Source of the DNA: Comamonas sp.
GTDB taxonomy: Bacteria > Pseudomonadota > Gammaproteobacteria > Burkholderiales > Burkholderiaceae_C
DNA: 8,223 nt
Direction of reading: 5' to 3'
Assembly (NCBI GenBank): GCA_019236485.1
Contig: JAFAIY010000017.1
Coordinates: 1 to 8,223, forward strand
Shown piece after piece: positions 1 through 4,477 of the stretch. Every line of letters starts with the position of its first letter. The stretch's first letter is position 1. Both the position numbers and the translations under genes were made by a program. The notes beneath the pieces were generated by a model. That model was not told where the DNA came from and did not search any database. It was given only the letters and a program-made list of their open reading frames with translations.

Positions 1-406
1 TTGTTGTCGTTCGCGCCTCGGTTCCCAATGTCTGCTGCCGACATAAGCGGTCGTTCCCTGACGCCAGATCCTGTGCGTCAACGCTACAAGGCTGAGTCCC
101 CCGCCAGCGGTCGTTCGCGTCGACCAGCAAACGACCCTGAGCTGCCATCCAGCCAAAAGCGCCGAAGCCGCCATTCCGTTCGACCTCCCCCTGCCTAATG
201 TCTCGTGGATGCTGCAAACCGTACTATTTCACGAACATGCGCATCTGTTGCACATAGGCCTGTTCATTCCGCAGGCTATAGTGTTTGTAACGCATTCGCT
301 TATGGGGGCCTGATCCAGCAACCGTGTTGTGCGCGACACAGAGGGACAGCAGGCTTCATGGCTGATTTAGTACTGTATACATGCTGCATATGTGCCGCAC
401 AGCTAG
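1..406. other. Non-coding stretch with repeat fragments, no convincing gene
   Basis: Open frames exist here (1-198 and 205-441 on the plus strand), but their conceptual proteins are rich in Arg/Ser/Pro or Cys, show no domain pattern, and lack ribosome binding sites. I read them as chance frames. The stretch contains one copy of the word CAATGTCTGCT (26-36), which recurs at 3714-3724 and 5897-5907. It also has two AGCGGTCGTTC-like words (near 47-57 and 107-117) that suggest a decayed intergenic repeat. The segment just before the terminator (about 385-405) has a short TGTG/CACA hairpin. A small transcript ending at the terminator is possible, but I see no clear promoter. Confidence 0.5.
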
Positions 407-433
407 GCTGCAAGCCCCTTGCGGCGCTTTTTT
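407..433 (+). terminator. Rho-independent terminator
   Basis: GCTGCAAG (407-414) pairs over 8 bp (one G-T wobble) with CTTGCGGC (418-425) around a CCC loop. The hairpin is followed by GC and six T residues (428-433). This is the standard intrinsic terminator layout for plus-strand transcription. It ends whatever is transcribed from the left, and it lies about 60 bp before the first cassette, so it would insulate the cassette genes from upstream read-through. Confidence 0.75.
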
Positions 434-493
434 CGTGCTAATTTAGACCGCAAGCGCCAGATATGACCTGCGGATTGGTACGGTCTACATTAC

Positions 494-500
494 GTTATGC
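494..500 (+). other. Integron core site (GTTATGC) at the left edge of cassette 1
   Basis: GTTATGC resembles the GTTRRRY core recombined by integron integrases, with one deviation (T at the fifth base). Its reverse complement, GCATAAC, is found exactly at 1067-1073 at the far end of the gene. This is the relation expected between the first bases of an inserted cassette and the inverse core of its own attC. Upstream, TAGACCG (444-450) and CGGTCTA (481-487) form an inverted repeat with an inner CGC/GCG pair. It could be the remnant of the preceding attC, but I cannot find its inverse core, so the nature of the left junction (attI or attC) is open. Confidence 0.6.
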
Positions 501-1127
501 CTCTTAATCTACTTTCCGAGCGCATTCGCAACTGGCTTCACCGGCGCCGGCTGGGGCGGTATGTGCTACGTCGCGCGACTGAGCGCGACTTAGACTTCAT
601 CATGGAGGAAGTCATTGATGGTACGAAACAAGGACACTACGCGGAGTCGCTACTTGATCCAGTTCAGACCCGTGGGTTTAGAGAACAATTAGTAAATGTC
701 ATTCGCCATGCCGCAATGCTTCGAAGAACGGAGCGTGGTCCCGAACAAATTAGAGCTTGGCTCTGGGTCTATGGCCGCAACGGCGACGACCAAGTTGGTT
801 ATCTTCTCTTGTCAGAGAAGCTTCCCGGAAGCATTGCTACCGACATTGAACTCTACAAGGTGGGCGTTAGGAAGGAGCGTAGAAAAGACGGACATGGAAG
901 AAGAATTGTCCAGTTGTTCGTTACATTTTCATCGCCGACTGTGAACCTCTATGCCAGGTGCTTTCCTCCGTCCGAAACCATGTTCAAAATGCTAAAGGAG
1001 GTTGGTTTTTCACACATCAACACCATGCGGTTTGGCACCAGGGAGCTTGAGCTATGCGCCCGCGAGGCATAACACTACATTCGAGCGGATCTGCGCGAAA
1101 AGTCGCGCAGATCGCTCAGTTTCGACA
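495..1127 (+). mobile_element. Integron gene cassette 1 (GNAT-like protein)
   Basis: The unit starts after the G of a GTTATGC core and ends at the core of the attC-like site 1067-1133. It contains one gene filling nearly all of its 633 bp, read in the same direction as the attC. The start codon is inside the left core and the stop codon inside the inverse core, an extremely tight packing typical of integron cassettes. The 6-bp match between the cassette start (TTATGC) and its own inverse core (GCATAA) supports a real cassette rather than a chance hairpin. No integrase gene is in the window. Confidence 0.7.
497..1072 (+). CDS. GNAT-like acyltransferase, cassette-borne
   Basis: The product is a 191-residue soluble protein with a GNAT N-acetyltransferase pattern. 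Residues 21-40 (RYVLRRATERDLDFI) match the usual first strand and helix. VGYLLLSE near 100-107 fits the central strands. KVGVRKERRKDGHGRR (121-136) resembles motif A, with R129-x-x-G132-x-G134 as the acetyl-CoA pyrophosphate loop. LYARCFPPSETMFKMLKEVGF (151-171) resembles motif B. Such enzymes move an acetyl group from acetyl-CoA to an amine; the substrate here is unknown. The N-terminal 20 residues are basic and precede the domain. The ATG lies inside the integron core and has no Shine-Dalgarno sequence, so translation may be weak or coupled to upstream transcription. The TAA lies in the attC inverse core. Acetyltransferases are common cassette cargo. The family call is from motif layout only and is moderately sure. 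Confidence 0.75.
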   Translation: MPLNLLSERIRNWLHRRRLGRYVLRRATERDLDFIMEEVIDGTKQGHYAESLLDPVQTRGFREQLVNVIRHAAMLRRTERGPEQIRAWLWVYGRNGDDQVGYLLLSEKLPGSIATDIELYKVGVRKERRKDGHGRRIVQLFVTFSSPTVNLYARCFPPSETMFKMLKEVGFSHINTMRFGTRELELCAREA

Positions 1128-1133
1128 TTAGGC
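1067..1133 (+). other. attC recombination site of cassette 1
   Basis: The inverse core GCATAAC (1067-1073) is followed by a spacer and then a 15-bp stem. GAGC (1083-1086) pairs with GCTC (1114-1117), and GATCTGCGCGA (1088-1098) with TCGCGCAGATC (1103-1113), around an AAAG loop. One G (1087) is left unpaired in the left arm, like the extrahelical base that sets strand choice in folded attC sites. The right arm runs through CAGTTTCGAC into ATTAGGC (1127-1133) with the same spacing as consensus attC ends. The crossover base is A instead of the near-invariant G, which may impair recombination. Confidence 0.75.
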
Positions 1134-1141
1134 GGGTTGTC

Positions 1142-1792
1142 GTGCGTTCAGTTCCGGAATGGTCGATTCAACTGGCGTGGGCAATCTCTGGCATCTTTGC
1201 CACAGGGGCTTTTTGGTACTTCCTCTCGTTAAAGGAATATGCCAACACAGGATGGGCAAGTGCTGGCGCCGTGCTGTTTGCCGCCCTAGCCATAGCGCTC
1301 CATCGCGCCAAGGATAAGGCGTCGTCAGAGTCATCTGAGGATGAATTTACCAGGCGCTACGCCGATGAGCCCTCTCATATTCGATTTATCAAGGCTCTGC
1401 CGAAGTTGAAGCGCGTGGTGTATGAGAATGCTCACGAAGGCTGGGACACCGGCGTCACCGCCGAAATGCGGCAAGCTAGTTACGATGTTGTGGACTTCCT
1501 AGAGTACTCCTGGATCCGCCTCGCGGAGTTCTATCCTCCCGGCCACTTCGGACTGCGAGGCCCTCGCGCCTACATCCGACAATTTATTCGTGATCGCTTT
1601 CAGTTTCACTGGTCCAAGCATGAGCCGGAAGGGCCGGGTACCGGCGGCACAATCGTTGGCGTACTCGTTGGCGGAGACGTGATCGATGATCTCGAGAAGA
1701 TGATCAGTGACACAGTCCGTGCGGTTCTCACGCATCAAGAAGGCTTCGACTTTGATCAATGGCGGCAAAAATGGGAAGGTGAAGAGCGATAG
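1142..1792 (+). CDS. Two-helix membrane protein of unknown function, probable cassette 2 cargo
   Basis: I do not recognise a family. The 216-residue product has two predicted membrane helices near the N-terminus (about 10-30, LAWAISGIFATGAFWYFLSL, and about 37-54, GWASAGAVLFAALAIAL), separated by a short charged turn. An acidic/serine linker (KDKASSESSEDEF, about 57-69) follows. The remaining roughly 150 residues form a soluble, Trp/Arg/Glu-rich domain, probably cytoplasmic, with no catalytic motif I can name. The GTG at 1142 is chosen because it is only 14 bases after the attC junction of cassette 1, as in tightly packed cassettes, and it includes the first helix; the next in-frame Met is at residue 111. 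AGGCGGG (1130-1136) may act as a ribosome binding site. The orientation matches cassette 1. No intact attC follows it. Confidence 0.7.
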   Translation: MRSVPEWSIQLAWAISGIFATGAFWYFLSLKEYANTGWASAGAVLFAALAIALHRAKDKASSESSEDEFTRRYADEPSHIRFIKALPKLKRVVYENAHEGWDTGVTAEMRQASYDVVDFLEYSWIRLAEFYPPGHFGLRGPRAYIRQFIRDRFQFHWSKHEPEGPGTGGTIVGVLVGGDVIDDLEKMISDTVRAVLTHQEGFDFDQWRQKWEGEER

Positions 1793-1804
1793 GACGGGGA
1801 CGCC

Positions 1805-1820
1805 GTCTAAAACGTTGAGT
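1805..1820 (+). other. Possible eroded attC end of cassette 2
   Basis: GTTGAGT (1814-1820) fits the GTTRRRY integron core, and GTCTAAAAC (1805-1813) loosely resembles an inverse core. No stem lies between them, as if an attC had lost its central part. Support comes from the next dozen bases: GTTGAGTGTCTGCTT here is very close to GTTGAGCGACTGCTT at 3620-3634, immediately after the clear attC there. Weak on its own. Confidence 0.35.
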
Positions 1821-2084
1821 GTCTGCTTCTTGATCCCACCAGCGGCGGCTAATGGCCGAACGCGGACATTGCCATGTCCATAAGTTAAGCCACTGCAACT
1901 GTTTGCCCGGAGCGCCAGGATGTCGTCGGGCCTGCTTGGCGCGGTTGGCTAGATGGCGTGCCCACTTTCCCAGCGTTACGGTCTTCAGGCGCTCAAACAT
2001 GAATCCGCAAGCTACCGGAGCCAAGGCCGAGCTGCGGCGCACATCAGTCGCCCCAAAAGTGCTCACCTGACTTTTGAGCGGTAG

Positions 2085-2101
2085 CCGGGTGTACAACCCG
2101 G
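2085..2101. terminator. Hairpin, possible transcript end of the reverse-strand gene
   Basis: CCGGGT (2085-2090) pairs with ACCCGG (2096-2101) around a 5-base loop. It lies about 110 bp past the stop of the 2211-2702 minus-strand gene. There is no T-run on either side, so if it terminates transcription it does so weakly or with Rho. Confidence 0.3.
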
Positions 2102-2210
2102 GTTCCTTCGATTGATGTCCAGTTCAACATTTCTCTGGAATCTAAGCCGTCGTTTCTGAGAACTGATGGTCTCGTTATTTCCGAACTCCACGTGAGCTTG
2201 GTTCTGAGGT

Positions 2211-2702
2211 TTAGTCCTCGCCATCACGCGGGTAGCCTGCGTCTGCCCAGCGCTGCGCAGATGCACGGGTGAGGCTATGGTCCGGCCGGACTCGTACCTT
2301 GGCCAGCTGGCTGCCGTCTGCTGCGGCGGCGGTGAGAGTCGCAGTGGGGTTCTCCTCATCGGGCTCAATATCGAGAGCCACCGTTACGCGCAATCCGCGA
2401 ACTTCGATCTGGATGGCTTTGTGCAACAGCGCTGCCTGGTGCTGCTCATGCCGACGTATAACTTCACTGGCAGTCTTCACCAGCGTGTTGAAGGCCGACA
2501 CGTCAAGTGGCTTAGGATTCTTCTTGTCGCGCCCCATGGTCCATGGGCCGACCAGAGCTGGTTCCGCTTGACCGTCTTGGGTCATTGACACTGCCCAGCC
2601 ATCGTCGTCTTCATTCTTGATGACGCGGGCTTCCCAGCCCCTGTGATGCCAAAGGCGGTCTTCGAAGATTGAGACGTCTTCTGGTTCGAGTTCTACTGAC
2701 AT
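2211..2702 (-). CDS. Conserved-looking hypothetical protein with upstream SOS box
   Basis: I do not recognise a family. The product is 163 residues, soluble, acidic and Asp/Glu-rich, with no signal peptide or membrane segment. The N-terminal half (about 15-65) has a Trp-rich pattern (WHHRGWEARVIKNEDDDGWAV, then a GPWTMGRDKKNPKPLD stretch) suggesting a small beta-sheet domain. A helical segment follows (about 68-95, FNTLVKTASEVIRRHEQHQAALL). The C-terminal part (about 96-150) has alternating strands (IQIEVRGLRVTVALDI, then TATLTAAA). The composition is clean and protein-like, which is why I accept it over the overlapping plus-strand frames. The ATG at 2702 is the first Met; the ribosome binding site is poor. 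It is the only gene in the left half on the minus strand, so it is either an inverted cassette or older host DNA. A LexA-type box lies about 40-60 bp upstream. Confidence 0.7.
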   Translation of the reverse strand: MSVELEPEDVSIFEDRLWHHRGWEARVIKNEDDDGWAVSMTQDGQAEPALVGPWTMGRDKKNPKPLDVSAFNTLVKTASEVIRRHEQHQAALLHKAIQIEVRGLRVTVALDIEPDEENPTATLTAAAADGSQLAKVRVRPDHSLTRASAQRWADAGYPRDGED

Positions 2703-2740
2703 GTTTGGACTATTTTTTTGGTGCTATCAAGTCCAGAGTC

Positions 2741-2760
2741 TACTGTTTCTTTATACAGTT
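2741..2760 (-). promoter_or_regulatory. Putative LexA (SOS) operator
   Basis: CTGT (2743-2746), eight A/T-rich bases, then ACAG (2755-2758), flanked by TA and TT, matches the CTGT-N8-ACAG LexA consensus of many beta- and gammaproteobacteria. On the minus strand the box includes TGTATAAAG, a fair -10 element, 38-58 bases before the ATG of the 2211-2702 gene. A repressor bound there would block that promoter. I see no strong -35. The exact CTGT-N8-ACAG pattern is expected roughly once per 65 kb by chance. Confidence 0.6.
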
Positions 2761-2867
2761 TCATGAGACTGGGTCTATCCCAAGGTCAGGCGTCTTGGGC
2801 TACGCATGCCCTGATCAGGTAGACGCAGGGCTCTCATCTATGAGCGCTGGGCAAGACCTATCCTTGT

Positions 2868-2920
2868 CGAAAGCAGCGGCTGCACTCGACTGTGAATTCA
2901 ACCCATTGCCGTCATTCGAG
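2868..2920 (+). repeat. Degenerate intergenic repeat, second copy
   Basis: CGAAAGCAGCGGC (2868-2880) is identical to 3663-3675, and both are followed within a few bases by ACTCGA. ATTGCCGTCATTCGAG (about 2905-2920) resembles ATTGCCGCTGTTCGAG in the 5829-5907 copy. The left hairpin arm is not evident here. Confidence 0.45.
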
Positions 2921-3033
2921 TCCCAAAGACCTGTGTCCAGTGCCCCATCAAGCCGGCAGATGTGAACTGCCCGGTCACGGCTGTGTGGCACCAACTCGGC
3001 TCACTCCCGGGATGGGGGTGCCATACTGCACAA

Positions 3034-3099
3034 GCGCTTCCGAAGCGCCAACCTTGCTTTCTGGAAAATGCCGGCGGGTCCATCCTGTGGACCCACGCC
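3034..3099. other. Two adjacent strong hairpins upstream of the acetyltransferase gene
   Basis: GCGCTTC-C-GAAGCGC (3034-3048) is a perfect 7-bp palindrome. GGGTCC (3076-3081) pairs with GGACCC (3089-3094), extended by GGC (3073-3075) and GCC (3097-3099) past a small bulge. Neither is followed by a T-run. They lie 45-110 bases before the gene start and could be mRNA leader structure, relics of a recombination site, or a small RNA. Function unknown. Confidence 0.35.
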
Positions 3100-3143
3100 A
3101 ACCAGATTCCTCAGTCTTTGTGATTAGCAATATAGGCAGAAAC

Positions 3144-3779
3144 ATGCAGGTCATCGTGCGAGAGTTTGTAGAGACCGATCGGGAGGCGCTGCGTCAGTTA
3201 TTTGTTGTCTCGCGCGATGCCGCTTTCTCGTGGGCGACCGTTGGCACCCATAAGCTTGAAGACTTTGACGTGAGCACCGCAGGTGAGAGGATTCTGGTAG
3301 CAGAGCATTCATGCCATCCCATCGGCTTTGCGTCTGTATGGCAGGATGACAGCTTCTTACACAATCTATTTGTTCACCCTCGGCATCAGGGGTTAGGTGT
3401 AGGAACGCTGTTATTGGCTGGCTGCGACAAATACTTTTCCAGCGCACCTACACTCAAATGTCTCAAAGCTAATGAGCGTGCCAAGCAGTTCTATCAGTCT
3501 CAGGGCTGGAGCGTACGTAGCGAGGCAGACGGTCCGGAAGGCTCGTATCTCCTTATGGAGAGGGCCGGTCCTGACAATTCATACAAGCCACCTGCTTCGC
3601 GGGTCGGCTTAATTCAGGCGTTGAGCGACTGCTTTCTCTTGTGCTCATCGGCTTCTCTTGGCCGAAAGCAGCGGCAGAACTCGATCCACAGCAGCCAATC
3701 TCCTAAATGCCCTCAATGTCTGCTTGCGGAACCAAGCTCTGACTTGAGATGCGTTTCAGATGTGCGAGCGCATGTCTAA
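3144..3779 (+). CDS. GNAT family N-acetyltransferase, C-terminus extended through an attC site
   Basis: Residues 1-140 form a complete GNAT domain. IVREFVETDREALRQLF (4-20) is the first strand and helix. RILVAEHSCHPIGFASVW (49-66) gives the central strands. LHNLFVHPRHQGLGVGTLLL (72-91) is motif A with Q82-G-L-G84-V-G86 binding acetyl-CoA. LKANERAKQFYQSQGW (107-122) is motif B. The small-molecule or protein substrate is unknown. The ATG at 3144 is chosen because the domain begins there, although the frame is open back to 2892; TAGG (3133-3136) is a weak ribosome binding site. After LLMER (136-140) the reading frame has no stop: residues 142-161 are encoded by an attC-like site and the rest, to 211, by an intergenic repeat. 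A TGA at 3572-3574 inside the inverse core, one frame off, may mark the original end, which would imply a one-base indel. Family assignment is sure; the tail is probably not native. Confidence 0.85.
   Translation: MQVIVREFVETDREALRQLFVVSRDAAFSWATVGTHKLEDFDVSTAGERILVAEHSCHPIGFASVWQDDSFLHNLFVHPRHQGLGVGTLLLAGCDKYFSSAPTLKCLKANERAKQFYQSQGWSVRSEADGPEGSYLLMERAGPDNSYKPPASRVGLIQALSDCFLLCSSASLGRKQRQNSIHSSQSPKCPQCLLAEPSSDLRCVSDVRAHV
3569..3626 (+). other. attC recombination site after the acetyltransferase gene
   Basis: The 3' end ATTCAGGC-GTTGAGC (core GTTGAGC at 3620-3626) fits the attC consensus (GTTRRRY). AAGCC (3585-3589) pairs with GGCTT (3606-3610), and ACCTGC (3590-3595) with GCGGGT (3599-3604), around a TTC loop. 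C3605 is unpaired, as if the left arm had lost a G. The left end TCCTGAC (3569-3575) followed by AATTCAT matches the usual inverse core plus spacer, except G where A is expected. Its length of 58 bp is near the short end for attC. I find no TTRRRY partner to this inverse core at the left side of the gene, so the cassette border there is lost. Confidence 0.75.
3627..3724 (+). repeat. Degenerate hairpin-forming intergenic repeat, copy after attC
   Basis: CTGCTTTC (3629-3636) and GAAAGCAG (3664-3671) form a perfect 8-bp inverted repeat directly after the attC core. GGC, ACTCGA and finally CAATGTCTGCT (3714-3724) follow. The block CGAAAGCAGCGGC (3663-3675) recurs exactly at 2868-2880, and CAATGTCTGCT recurs at 26-36 and 5897-5907. 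The element overlaps the read-through tail of the acetyltransferase, supporting the view that this tail was not originally coding. Confidence 0.55.
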
Positions 3780-3788
3780 ATCGGGTGA

Positions 3789-4370
3789 CTAGGGAGCCAA
3801 TTGCTCCCGCAAGGTTGCCAATATTTCCTCAGACAGCGCCGGGTTGCCCGCTGCCGTGGCGCGAGCGAGGACCAAGGCACCGACCATGCTGCTGAGGGTC
3901 ACGATAGTCTGAGTGCGCTTGGCCACATCATCACCTTGGAGCACGCTCATAAAGCGCTGGATGTTGCGTTCCACCCCCTGTGCAAAAACCTCCGACATTT
4001 CAGGCCCCGCTCTTGCAGCATCTGCTGCCAATGCCGCAGCCGGGCAGCCCTCTCCGGGGTGATCGCGGTGGGTCGCAGAAAGATAGCCATGCACCAGCGC
4101 ACGGAGTCTGGTTGCAGGTGCGCCATCTGCCTCTGAAGACTCCAATCCGTCTAGCGGCGTGATCGTCCACTCGAATGCGCGCAGGCATGCCTCGCGTGCG
4201 AGCGCATCCTTGGACTCGAAGTGTCGGTACAGCCCGCCATGCGTCAACCCTGCATCGCGGGTGATCTCGGCCACACCCACGCCATCCAGGCCTTTTTCCC
4301 GATAAAGGCGCGCAGCGGCATCCACGATTCCTTCGCGATTCTCAGCGGCCTGTGCTTTGCTCACTTTCAT
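3789..4370 (-). CDS. TetR/AcrR family transcriptional repressor
   Basis: The 193-residue protein has the full TetR N-terminal DNA-binding domain. REGIVDAAARLYREKGLDGVGVAEITRDAGLTHGGLYRHFESKDAL spans about 12-57, with the helix-turn-helix at about 33-52 and the hallmark G-x-LYRHF-x-SK. The C-terminal ligand-binding part contains HPGEGCPAAALAADAARAGPE (about 104-124), a pattern seen in one common TetR subgroup. The ligand is unknown. Length is normal for the family. The ATG at 4370 sits six bases from the nearer of two inverted repeats in the spacer to the synthase gene, so the protein probably represses both itself and the divergent synthase, and is released by a small molecule, perhaps an acyl or aromatic compound. 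The stop is TAG at 3789-3791. Confidence 0.92.
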   Translation of the reverse strand: MKVSKAQAAENREGIVDAAARLYREKGLDGVGVAEITRDAGLTHGGLYRHFESKDALAREACLRAFEWTITPLDGLESSEADGAPATRLRALVHGYLSATHRDHPGEGCPAAALAADAARAGPEMSEVFAQGVERNIQRFMSVLQGDDVAKRTQTIVTLSSMVGALVLARATAAGNPALSEEILATLREQLAP

Positions 4371-4376
4371 AGCTTA

Positions 4377-4422
4377 GATGATACTCATCATCAAAACTCA
4401 TTTATGATGACGACCATCATCA
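4377..4422. promoter_or_regulatory. Two inverted repeats, probable TetR operators
   Basis: Site 1 is GATGAT-ACTC-ATCATC (4377-4392), a perfect 6-bp inverted repeat. Site 2 is ATGATG-ACGAC-CATCAT (4404-4420), which also reads as TGATGA/TCATCA (to 4422). The two share the same half-site and their centres lie about 27 bp apart, inside the 107-bp divergent spacer. Both genes' promoters must lie in or next to them. Repressor binding would silence both directions. Confidence 0.7.
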
Positions 4423-4465
4423 ATAAAGTGACACTCAACTCTTCGCAGGAGATGGGTTTAACAGC

Positions 4466-4471
4466 GGAAGG
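4466..4471 (+). promoter_or_regulatory. Ribosome binding site of the beta-ketoacyl synthase gene
   Basis: GGAAGG lies six bases before the ATG at 4478 and fixes this start over the in-frame alternatives downstream. Confidence 0.7.
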
Positions 4472-4477
4472 TGCAGC

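Larger units (their letters stand above)
1793..2210. other. Non-coding gap between cassette region and reverse-strand gene
   Basis: There is no gene I can defend. A reverse frame (1728-2096) and a plus frame (1852-2070) are present, but they lack ribosome binding sites, and the reverse one overlaps the end of the membrane protein gene. Visible structure: GTTGAGT at 1814-1820 followed by CTGCTT; a copy of the intergenic repeat (TGGCCGAACGCGGACATTG, 1853-1871); a small perfect hairpin GGACAT-TGCC-ATGTCC (1864-1879); and a hairpin at 2085-2101. The middle part (about 1885-2060) may be debris of a lost gene, but I could not identify it. Confidence 0.5.
2761..3143. other. Non-coding gap with hairpins and a repeat copy
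   Basis: No convincing gene. The frame of the following acetyltransferase is open back to an ATG at 2892, but the extra residues look random. Visible structure: CCCAAG/CTTGGG hairpin (2779-2784 with 2794-2799); palindrome CCTGATCAGG (2810-2819); a repeat copy starting CGAAAGCAGCGGC (2868-2880); and two strong hairpins at 3034-3099. I cannot locate the left border of the GNAT cassette in it. Confidence 0.45.

Noticed and set aside
1..198. Open frame of 65 codons at the left edge
   Set aside because: Arg/Ser/Pro-rich random-looking product, a TTG start at the window edge, and overlap with repeat words; no domain or ribosome binding site.
374..389. LexA-like box beginning CTGT
   Set aside because: The second half-site reads TGCA, not ACAG.
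205..441. Open frame of 78 codons
   Set aside because: It reads through the intrinsic terminator at 407-433 and has a Cys-rich random-looking composition.
444..500. TAGACCG/CGGTCTA inverted repeat as a full attC before cassette 1
   Set aside because: The stem and right core are present but no inverse core matching GTTATGC is found at the required spacing, so it is mentioned only as a possible remnant.
1883..1889. GTTAAGC, a formal match to the integron core
   Set aside because: No attC stem or inverse core around it on either strand; a 7-base degenerate match is expected by chance.
1728..2096. Reverse-strand frame of 122 codons, possible transposase debris
   Set aside because: It overlaps the end of the membrane protein gene, has no ribosome binding site, and I cannot match it to any transposase family.
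2269..2588. Plus-strand frames opposite the 163-residue gene
   Set aside because: They are shadows of the minus-strand gene, whose product is far more protein-like.
2892..3143. N-terminal extension of the acetyltransferase by 84 residues
   Set aside because: The GNAT domain begins right after the ATG at 3144; the extension is unlike any domain and is encoded by repeat and hairpin DNA.
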